Source: Diploptera punctata
Lineage: Eukaryota; Arthropoda; Insecta; Blattodea; Blaberidae
Direction of reading: 5' to 3'
Length of the DNA stretch: 64,000 nucleotides
Assembly: GCA_030220185.1 (NCBI GenBank)
Contig: JASPKZ010001243.1
Location: 1 to 64,000, forward strand
How positions within the stretch are numbered: position 1 is the first letter of the stretch; each line of letters begins with the position of its first letter. The notes beneath the pieces are model-generated. The model searched no databases, had not been told where the DNA came from, and saw only the letters and a program-made list of their open reading frames with translations. Positions 56,064 to 64,000 of the stretch are shown piece after piece. The position numbers and the translations under genes were made by a program.

Positions 56064-56096
56064 ATATATATACAAGCGTTACTGCTATAAAGTAAA

Positions 56097-56330
56097 TATT
56101 CTCTTTAATAATTTGCTTAACTGTTAGGTTAGCCGCTAGATGGCAGTTGAATGATATTTCCGCTACCTCTGGGTGTGAATTGAGAATACTACATGTATAA
56201 GAAAATTGTATGTTGGTCTTGGAACTCTTGGGTAGCTCAGATTGGTTAGAGCGCTAAAGGTACAGACTTTAGAGACTCGAGTTCAAATCCCGACTCAAAG
56301 CATTCTTTTTTCGTTTCATATATATACAAA
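56097..56330 (+). mobile_element. Opposite-orientation copy of the tRNA-like repeat
   Basis: The segment runs TTAATAATTTGCTTAACTG ... GCCGCTAGATGGCAGTTGAATG ... TATACATG-like block, then the tRNA-like unit 56228-56303. It is the inverse of 55790-55995, including the same anticodon-region sequence. One extra A lies in the D arm (GCTCAGATTGG). The two copies make an inverted repeat of about 600 bp. Confidence 0.68.
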
Positions 56331-56569
56331 TATGACAACAATTAACAAGTTAACAATCATGAAAATGATTACTATATAAATAATAACACGTTCCATTTTA
56401 TAATAATAAAAACGAATAAAGTTGTACTTCAGAAAATTGTATATCAAAGAAACTAGTTTATCTTGGAAATTCGGCCAGTGTGCCAACATGTACATGCCCA
56501 AGCATAGCAAAATGATTGGGGTCACTAAAATAAAAGAAATGTTAATAGGCAGCGTGCTAGGCCTGCCGT

Positions 56570-57118
56570 TTCATGGAGTATTAATATGGGATAGCTACTA
56601 CCCGGCGAATCGCTGCTACACTTATATAAGTGTTTTTTGCATTTAGTTATAGTAGAAGAAAAAAAAAAAATTAATACAAAATTTATATACTTTAGTTTAG
56701 ATACTCCGTGCTGAATACCCGGCGTTACCCGGTAATCTACTTATCCCGATCTTCTTGGCATCAATGAAAGACAAAAATGGTTATTGTGAGTTATCCGTAA
56801 AAGATAAACATATGTTGTCGCGGACTTTTTTGTAGAGCTTTTTGAGATATTCAATTCTGTGTACATTAATGTTCTGTATTTGGTATGCTTTATGCAGCGT
56901 AAGCTTTTTAATCGTCGGATTATTTTAACGTTTTTCACTACAAAGGGTGATTTTTATGATCGTAGGAGTTGAGTATAACAACTTTCTTATAGTCTATCTT
57001 AATCCCAGGAATCTCCTGAACATTTTGCAAAAAAAAACCATCACAATCGGATCAACGATATGGCCGAGCATAAAGTACGAACAAATAAACAAACAAACAG
57101 TAATTTTTATATATTAGA
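56570..57118 (-). mobile_element. Helitron-like non-autonomous element
   Basis: Read on the minus strand it starts A|TCTAATATATAAAAATTACTG then (TTTG)n near 57085-57105, a typical 5' TC start. It contains TTTGCAAAATGTTCAGGA, ACCCTTTGTAGTGAAAAACG, the CTTACGCTGC block, TTTTTGTCTTTCATTGATGCC, a CCGGGTAACGCCGGG stem (about 56713-56740) and ends TGTAGCAGCG...CCGGGTAGTAGCTA near 56570. The terminal CTAG of the 22850-23669 copy reads CTAT here. No coding capacity. Confidence 0.58.
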
Positions 57119-57328
57119 TATATATAGTAAGAAATATACATTTTGATTTTGGAAATATCACATTATCTCACATACGTATTTAAAGAGATAAGATAAAAAA
57201 GGAGGGAATAATTAACTGAAACTTTTGAGAAATATAATTCATAAAGAAGGTCCTTCATGCAACAATAAGAACGAAAAAACTGACTTTTTTTTCCTTTTCT
57301 TCATTTTTATTTCAAAATATATGAAGTA

Positions 57329-57681
57329 CCACCGCTGTGGTCTTGAGGTAGCGTGCTGCCTTGTCACGCAGCGGGCCCGGATTCGATCCCCGGTTGGGAC
57401 AGTTTTTCTGGGTGAGGTTTTTATCGGGGTTTTTCCTCACCTGTAAGACAAATGTCAGGAAAACTTGAAGGCCCAAACGGTCCCCGAAATCATATGGCCA
57501 TCATCCTTCATAATCCTTATCATTATCATCATCATCATCATTATCATCATCCTTCACCGGTGTAGAAAGCAACGGGAAGCTACCATACCTACAATTTCCT
57601 AGTAAAGCTGCAAGCATAGCATGAAAATGCTATGATTGCAGTGAAGGACCTGCCTTCGGGCAGAATTACTATGGATGGATG
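57329..57681 (+). mobile_element. SINE family B variant 1, full length, 13-bp TSD
   Basis: Starts with the tRNA head CACCGCTGTGGTCTTGAGGTAG and B box GATTCGATCCCC. The body and (CAT)n block are present and the 3' end reads GGCAGAATTACTATGGATGG. Perfect direct repeats AATATATGAAGTA at 57316-57328 and 57682-57694. Confidence 0.9.
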
Positions 57682-57694
57682 AATATATGAAGTA

Positions 57695-58859
57695 ATTTTA
57701 TGCACTTATATTGACATACAAAACAATTTTCATACTAATACTGAAAAACAATTTAAGACGTAATGCTATTTTACGATGCATGAATTAACGTATCTTTATT
57801 TTTCGTAGTATTATTTTACGAGGTATTTTATGTAGGTGAGGCGATAATAATAGAATGGACATTAGAGCACTGGTTATCAGAAATATGAACTCAATTTAAT
57901 TGGCTGAGGATGGGGACAAGTGATTGTGACAATGAATTTGTGGTTTCCATAAGCCTTAGAGTAAGTTAGTTTATTACTGTGAAAGAATTTCCCTGTTATG
58001 CTCTCTGTCACTATGCTTGAGTAGTAATATTCTTCATTATAGAAAGAGTAGAGTAATTACGTTGTTGGTTTAATTTTTACTTTTTCATAATTATTTACAC
58101 ATTTATAATTAAAAATTAGACACAAATATGAATGTGATGGGTTCTACCTGAGAGTGGAGTTTGTTGTTATTTCTAGGATTGAATCAGTGTGGCGTTTGTG
58201 AATTATGCATGAACGGCTTTGTGAATTTTGGAAATGAACGTATGAGTAGATAATACTTGGTCCCTCCTTACAAGGCCCAACGCCATCATCCTCTTTGTTA
58301 ATAATTCAAGCCGCTATTAGTTCAGTCTCCGAGCAACAATGACTTATATATCCTGTTAAAGAGACTCTAGCGAGATTTCCTGTCATTAACAAATACTGTG
58401 CTGTAATCTTGTTTAAACCACACTCGTGGTTAAAATAAAAACAGTTCTGAGAATACTAAAAAAAAGGCTATCATATTGAAGCCAAGACATTTCTGCACCA
58501 TGTACTAACACTAAAAAATATATTATGATTAATGCTAATCTTTATTTATATCGTGATTAATGTAGATTACAATATCGCTACTCTTATTGTCCATGGATAA
58601 CTTTGTTGTATATTGCAAAGTGGGTCCCGTTGGGTTGAATTTGTTCTTTGATTCTTTTGTTGGCTTTCCTCAATTGCAAGATAAATGTCTGGAACATATC
58701 GGGTCAAAACTTGACCTGTTACCTTTCTTAGATATTAAGTAAAAGCTTGGAAAATCAATTGAATTGGCGTTTACTTGAAGAAAATCCATATTTATTTAAT
58801 TAGATAGAAATAAAACTTACAGTTTTATGTGATTTTCATATTTATTAAAATATAAATTA
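57695..58859. other. Unannotated stretch
   Basis: No gene or element recognised. The end of the stretch approaches a TTTCGGTACTTTGTACCTTCTTCAGG block at about 58870, typical of Penelope-like element ends. Confidence 0.35.
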
Positions 58860-58916
58860 TTAACAGCTGTTTCGGTACTTTGTACCTTCTTCAGGCATGA
58901 TTACTAATGAATGAAT

Positions 58917-59320
58917 TTTAGATTAGATTAGATTAGATTAGATTTATTTAGCCTGGTGGAGTTAAGGCCACGTGGCCTTCTCTTCCACTCACCAGAACAA
59001 ACATATGTTACATCAGAATATAACAATCTTAATTAACTCTAATATTAAACACTAAGTAAAAATTTGATCAAAATATAATATCTAATATACGTATTACGAT
59101 CTATAATACAACGAGTTAATTTTAGTTAAAATTAAGACTAAAACTAATAATAAAATGTATATATGCAAGGCATATTAAATTGTCCCTGTCTAGTGTATAT
59201 AAAAACAGGAAAATAATGAGATATAGAAAACTAGTTTTACGATTATACAATATTTAAAACAAAACAAATAAACATATTTGTTATTCTTAATATTATTTTC
59301 ATAAATAATTAAATGTATTA
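58917..59320 (-). mobile_element. Non-LTR 3' UTR repeat, family C, with (GATTA)n tail
   Basis: The (GATTA)n at 58917-58940 is the tail. Then TTTAGCCTGGTGGAGTTAAGGCCACGTGGCC and the same blocks as 29815-30215 in inverse, to ATTCTTAATATTATTTTCATAAATA near 59310. Confidence 0.68.
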
Positions 59321-59639
59321 ATATTGCTAAAAGAATACTACCAGTGAGGTGTATAAGTTATATTATAGTACATAACAACTGTAACTATGCAACAATTTTT
59401 TATAACAATCTCTATTATAAATTTAAAAGAGGCAATTCATTCAAATCTATTTGGGAATTTAGCAGCCTATTACCATTTTTCAATTTATTTATCTCAACTT
59501 CTAAAAGATACAACTTATTTCCTTTACCACAAACATGTAAAATTTAAAAATTTGAATCAAAATAATGATCATATTGGAATAAGTGGTTAGCATATTTTGA
59601 ATTATCTGAATTTATGTTATATGCTCTCATATGTTCCAT

Positions 59640-60120
59640 TATACGAGAGATGAAAGACTGCCAGTTTGTCCTACATAGACATTGTCACATGGGCCACACT
59701 TCAATGTAATACACCTGATAATTGTTCCTTTTTTACTTTGGTTTTATTGTTTTTTTATTATATTTTATAAATTTTTATTAGTTTTAAAAATCGCATTATT
59801 GTTCAACGTTTTTAAGTATGTAGATATGTTTTCGGAAAGTGGGGCTATGTATGATATTATGACATATTTGTTTATGTATTTCTTGGGTAAAGGAAACACT
59901 TTGTTAATAGCTTTTTTGAAATGAATTTTCTTAATTAAATTGTCCATAATTTTAGGGTCATAATTATTATTGATAGCTAATAGTTTAATAATATAATTGT
60001 TGGAAATTAACTTCCATTGAATTTCATTTAAATCTCTTTCTTTCTTAATTTAGCTATCAACGGATTAATTGATAGTTTCAGATTTATCGCTTCTCTAATA
60101 ATGTTTAATTGATTCATGTT
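59640..60120 (-). pseudogene. Penelope-like element remnant: linker and start of GIY-YIG
   Basis: The minus-strand frame at 59765-59947 (KKIHFKKAINKVFPLPKKYINKYVIISYIAPLSENIS) resembles the linker before the nuclease. It is followed in another frame by LKCGPCDNVYVGQTGSLSS (about 59645-59705), the start of the GIY-YIG core of Penelope-like elements. Upstream (60000-60120) are shifted remnants of the polymerase end. The downstream half of the nuclease is lost. A PEEGTKY-like block on the same strand near 58870-58900 may be the element's far end, separated by the family-C insertion. Confidence 0.6.
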
Positions 60121-60202
60121 TATTTTAGTTTAATTTGTACAACTATCCCCTTATACTAATTTATCTTTTTTTTTCGTGTGATACACAAAAGGTATTTACT
60201 CA

Positions 60203-61859
60203 GACTATTTAACTCATTCCCCAAATAAGAGTTAATGACCAATCACATTTCAATGAGTATTATTTTACAACCAATCATAGTAGTGTGTTACCCCGATATT
60301 TATCACTTAAGTTATCACACTAAAGGAAGTTCTTCCTTTTTAATATTCTGAACGGGTCATACCATTATTTTGCAATGACTGACTTACTTACTCACTGGCA
60401 CTATCGAACCAGTAGGTTCATGGCCGCGCGGACATAAGCTCTCCATACATCCCTATCGTGAGCAAATGCTTTACAATCATTCCCTGTATAATCTACTTCC
60501 CTCAAATCATAGTTTATGTCATTCTCCCACCTCATTCTTGGTCTATCAACTGGGCGTTTTCCCTCTGGCTTTCCTACAAGAAGTTTCCATGCAAGTCTTT
60601 CATTCCCTATACGTGCAACATGTCCTGCCCATCGCAGTCTACGAGACTTGACTGTTCTTATTACATCTGGCTTCCTATAAAGACACAGTTTAACGTTTTC
60701 TGAGAGGAGTTGGGGCATCAAGAGTCTCTGTAATGCATAATAGCACGCATTTCCAGAGTAGAGCCTATGTTTAATTTCTTTGTGCACCACATTCCTATTT
60801 GTGATTATTGTTCCTAGGTATTTGAATTCAGCCACTTCCTCAAAATTTCCCTCATTTCTCATTAGCTGTCCATTTCCATAATATAATGTATTTCTATGTG
60901 ACCATATATTTAGTTTTATTGATATTTTCTTCCAGTCCTAATTTCTTAGTGTTGCTCAATAGTGTGTGCGTGTTGTCCTTTAGTATCTCCTCGCTATCGG
61001 CCAATAGTACTACATCATCAGCATAAACTAACAGCTTATTAATACCATCGAGTTATAAGCCTTCCCCTTCTCTAAAGATTTAATGGCATGCTCTAGTGCA
61101 AAATTAGATAGTAGAGGAGATGGTGCATCTCCTTGCTTCAACCCATCCTGGATTTCAAAAGTGTCCGAAAACTGTTTGCCTACACGCACCCTACTCTTTG
61201 TGCCATTTAGACACATTCGTGTAAGTCTAACAAACGTTTTAGGAATTCCGAACTCCAGCAGTTTGCAGTGATTGATTCGTTGAATATAGCAACTTTTTTA
61301 CGGTATAAGGAACCTTACAATGCATGTGGTTCCCAGATTGTATATATAGTGCACGAATGTAACCTTGCCAGATATAATAGAAAAAATTGTAGCAATTGAT
61401 TATACCACAATAAAAAGAAACCACTGTTTTCACCTTCTTAAATTTATTATTTCTCAGGTATGTACGTTCAGAAAATATAATTGACATATTTACATTATAG
61501 GATATCAGAAATTAATTAATAGCCTATAATGTTGGTTATAAACAGTTTGATGTGTGTCATTTTTGTCTCGACTAGGGTGCATTCATACAATATTGCGATT
61601 CTAATTGTCAATAAATAATATGATCTGGTTGCAGTGATGAACAAATGAAACATAACAAACCTTTCACATTTGTTTTTTCAAACATCGCTGTTTACATTAA
61701 ATATAAAGTTTTATAAATATTTTAAAATAACTATATTTAAATAATGATTTGTGGGTAAACAGCTTAATTTTATTCATTAAATTGTCCTAACAAATGCCAC
61801 TTCGTGTGACTCGTGGATTTATCGATAATTTGAAAATCACTCGTGGCATTACTTATGAT
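60203..61859 (+). mobile_element. Foldback-ended repeat family, copy split by an RTE-like insertion
   Basis: Left part 60203-60382 starts GACTATTTAACTCATTCC. The right part from 61264 continues with TTCCCAGATTGTATATATAGTGC, GTAGCAATTGATTATACCAC and TTTACATTAAATATAAAG to the displaced inverse ATTAAATTGTC (61776-61786; two changes). The reduced hairpin ATGCCAC ... AAAATCACTCGTGGCAT lies at about 61796-61850. Order and content match 12474-13153. Confidence 0.75.
60383..61263 (-). mobile_element. RTE-like family 1, longest copy, reaching the reverse transcriptase palm
   Basis: The 3' end and (TTAC) tail are at 60383. The tail domain is in frame 60401-60862: FEEVAEFKYLGTIITNR, RLLMPQLLSENVKL, a deletion of about 60 codons at about 60684, LYRKPDVIRTVKSRRLRWAGHVARIGNERLAWKLLVGKPEG, DYTGNDCKAF. 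Upstream, TATGCTGATGAT (YADD, complement of 61014-61025) and QDGLKQGDAPSPLLSNFALEHAI (motif B, 61083-61190) show the palm. Probable TSD: TGCAATGACTGA (60371-60382) and TGCAGTGATTGA (61264-61275), two mismatches. Non-functional. Confidence 0.85.
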
Positions 61860-62036
61860 GACCGAGATTACAGTCTGATATGTATGTCATGAACATGTTT
61901 TTATTATTTTATTTCACAGTTATTCAGAACAGAATTAGATTCTATTTCCTTATACTAACAATAACATGCATCAAAACTTTAGTAAAGAGGTTAATAATCC
62001 AGGGAAATTACTTTTTACAAATATGTAGACTGTGAA

Positions 62037-63036
62037 AATTGGGATTAGAAGTAAATATCAATAAAACTAAATATATGACCACACATAGAAATGCATTATA
62101 TAATGGAAATAAGACAGCTAATGACATCCATAAACAATAACTCTGCCTGAGGGCTGGTCTTTCACTACAATCATAGAATTTCCATGCTATGTTTGAAGCT
62201 TTACTAGGGAATTATAGGTGTGGTAGCTTACCGTTGCTTTCAACACCGATGAAGGAAGATGATAATGATGATACTGATAAGGATGTTGGCCGGATAATTT
62301 TCGGGGACCGTTGGTCCCTAAGCATCCTGACATTTGTCTTACATGTGAGGAAAAATCCCGAAAAAAAACCTCTTGGAGCCTGTTCCGAGAATCGAACCCG
62401 GGCGCGCTGCACGACAAGGCAGCACGCTACCTAGAGACCACAGGGCTAATGACAAATGAGGGAAATTGAAGTGGCTGAATTCAAATACCTAGGATCAATA
62501 ATCACAAATAGGAATGAGATGTACAAAGAAATTAAACATAGGCTCAATTCTGGAAATGCGTGATATTATGCATTACCAGTTATATTATATGGTTTCGAAA
62601 CATGGACTCTTACTTTAAGGGAGGATAGGCAATTACGAGTATTTGAGAATAAAGTTCTTAGAAAAATTTAGGGCCAAAGAGAGATGAAAAGACAGGAGAA
62701 TGGAGAAGACTATTTAATGGTGAATTACATGCTCTTCATAGGAAGCTGGATATACTGAGAACCGTTAAGTCTCGTAGACACCTATGGTCAGGACATGTGG
62801 CACGTATGGGGAATGGAAGATGTACATGGAGTTTTTTGTAGGAAAACCAGAGGGAAAATACCCAATTGGTAGACCAAGAATGAGGTGGGAGAATAATATT
62901 AATTATGTTTTGAGGGAAGTGGATTATACAGGGAATGATTGGAAAACATTAGCTCAGGATAGGGATGTATGGAGAGCTTATGTCCGCGCGGCCATGAACC
63001 TACGAGTTCGATAGTGCCAATGAGTAAGTAAGTACG
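62037..63036 (+). mobile_element. RTE-like family 1, split by a SINE
   Basis: Left part 62037-62126 encodes LEVNINKTKYMTTHRNALYNGN. The right part from 62445 continues LMTNEGN..VAEFKYLGSIITNRNEM, YKEIKHRLNSGNA, a deletion near 62570, FETWTLTLRE, then RTCGTYGEWKMYMEFFVGKPEGKYPIGRPRMRWENNINYVLREVDYTGNDWKTLAQDRDVWRAYVRAAMNLRVR (62784-63014, an intact stretch) and the (GTAA) tail. Several indels elsewhere. Confidence 0.85.
62127..62444 (-). mobile_element. SINE family B variant 1, inserted in an RTE-like element, 10-bp TSD
   Basis: 3' end (CTGCCTGAGGGCTGGTCTTTCACTAC) at left, head complement (GAATCGAACCCGGGCGCGCTGC) at right. Direct repeats GCTAATGACA at 62117-62126 and 62445-62454, which belong to the host element's sequence CAGCTAATGACAAATGAG. 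Confidence 0.87.
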
Positions 63037-63043
63037 TAACATA

Positions 63044-63255
63044 TACATAAGGACTTTATAAGACTAAAAGTAAGATACATACAATGTTATTTACAAATAT
63101 GGGTTGCCCGGGCAGTAAGCCGTACGTGCTGTTGACAGTCCGTTACAAGAAGTTGATGTTTGATAATAATATACTTAAAATAAAAAAATAAAACACAATA
63201 ATATTACAATTAGATAACAATACAATTACATTATACATTAACTTAGTTATGTTAG
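63044..63255 (-). mobile_element. Non-LTR 3' UTR repeat, family D
   Basis: Plus strand AAGGACTTTATAAGAC...GGGCAGTAAGCCGTACGTGCTG...CAGTCCGTTACAAGAAG, complement of the 36600-36770 end. It directly abuts the family-1 tail at 63036. Confidence 0.68.
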
Positions 63256-63317
63256 TAAGTAGGTATATATTTACATGCGATATTCTTCTTTTCTTAATTA
63301 TTAAGGTAAGTTAGTAA

Positions 63318-63515
63318 CTAACTAACTACTCATAGGCACTATCGCACTCGTATGACCATGGCCGAGCGGATATACGCTCTCCATACATCCCTATCCTGAG
63401 TCAACTGTTTAAACCGTCACCTGTATAAACTACCTTCCTTAAATCATGGTTAATATTATTCTCCCACCTCATCCTTGGCCTATCAACTGGGCATTTTACT
63501 TGTGCTTTTCTTACA
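63318..63515 (-). mobile_element. RTE-like family 1, short 3' end
   Basis: Plus strand AACTACTCATAGGCACTATCGC, CCATGGCCGAGCGG, ACGCTCTCCATACATCCCTATCC, TCTCCCACCTCATCCTTGGCCTATCAACTGGGC. Complement of the family-1 3' 200 bp, moderately diverged. Confidence 0.78.
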
Positions 63516-63529
63516 TGAACCTTAAAAGT

Positions 63530-63532
<3 letters not shown>

Positions 63533-63577
<45 letters not shown>

Positions 63578-63870
63578 CATCATCATCACTCCAGGGATTA
63601 GGCAATTGCCCGTTCCGACTTCATAATGCATCAGCCCAACGTCTTCTAGGTCTTCCAACATCACGTCTTCCTCTTGCTTGATAATTTCTTGCTAACAATG
63701 GATATCTCTCCTTACTCATTCCATCCATGTGATCAATCCATTTCTGTCTGTAATTCGTGACTTTATCGAATAAAGGCTGTACTTTCAATTCTTCTCTTAT
63801 ATCCTCATTTATTATTCTATCAAGTCTTGTACATCCTTTTACTTGTCTTAGGAACCTCATCTCCGCCGTC
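63533..63870 (-). pseudogene. RTE-like family 2 tail with (AAT)n/(GAT)n
   Basis: The minus-strand frame 63621-63860 encodes MRFLRQVKGCTRLDRIINEDIREELKVQPLFDKV, NYRQKWIDHMDGMSKERYPLLARNYQARGRRDVGRPRRRWADAL, continuing past a stop-free frame change to MKSERAIA. The 3' tail is the TCATCATCATC and (AAT)n run at 63533-63590. Same sublineage as 40365-40635. Confidence 0.78.
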
Positions 63871-64000
63871 TGTATTCTATTATAATAATGAAATATAAAT
63901 TAATTTCTATAGTGTGAATGCCTTTTGGATTATGAAACTTTGGAATGTGTTCCAGATTTCCATAAATTAAAATGCAGGTAATATAATTTAAAATTATGAA
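63871..64000. other. Window end, unannotated
   Basis: Short AT-rich end piece; the family-2 element may continue upstream past 63870 in degraded form. Confidence 0.3.

Overview
The window is AT-rich, transposon-dense nuclear DNA from an invertebrate. I see no bacterial operon, CRISPR array, rRNA or complete host protein-coding gene. The evidence for an arthropod, probably an insect, is the mix of elements: microsatellite-tailed non-LTR retrotransposons, tRNA-derived SINEs, Tc1/mariner, piggyBac-like, Harbinger-like and Helitron-like DNA transposons, and Penelope-like fragments. The dominant retroelement's protein signature and (GTAA)n tail resemble, from memory, cockroach (Blattodea) repeats. 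That species guess is an inference and untested.

Layout. 1-1.4 kb: a decayed Tc1/mariner-superfamily element with a SINE inserted near its right end. 1.7-9 kb: reverse-transcriptase scraps, the first (GTAA)n RTE-like tail with target-site duplication (TSD), a foldback-ended element, a Harbinger-like MITE, a long inverted-repeat element, an intron-bearing tRNA-Tyr-like pseudogene and a tRNA-derived SINE. 9-12.4 kb: nearly empty AT-rich DNA. 12.4-28.4 kb: MITE, SINEs and RTE-like copies, including an RTE-like copy nested in a SINE, plus a Helitron-like repeat. 28.5-29.8 kb: an end-to-end mariner-like transposon with a broken transposase. 30-41 kb: several non-LTR lineages, including the best reverse transcriptase of the window (38.4-39.3 kb), and a Penelope GIY-YIG fragment. 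41.9-43 kb: a piggyBac-like remnant with a plausible intron. 43.5-48.7 kb: more of the same, with a SINE nested in the MITE. 52.7-52.9 kb: the only stretch that looks like a conventional host exon (unidentified). 55.7-56.3 kb: head-to-head tRNA-like repeats forming a large inverted repeat. 56.5-64 kb: a Helitron-like copy, SINEs, a Penelope remnant, an RTE-like insertion inside a foldback-ended element, and a SINE inside an RTE-like element.

The genes here do not form a pathway. What can be read is a history of insertions. Several are dated relative to each other by exact TSDs: the RTE-like copy at 17151-17728 interrupts an older SINE, the SINE at 46856-47212 interrupts a MITE, the SINE at 62127-62444 interrupts an RTE-like copy, and the RTE-like copy at 60383-61263 interrupts a foldback-ended element. 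The most interesting unexplained structure is the foldback-ended family at 12.5, 37.6, 43.6 and 60.2-61.9 kb. It has a terminal 11-bp sequence, the inverse of that sequence set back from the other end, and then a terminal hairpin, a layout that recalls Helentron/Helitron2 ends.
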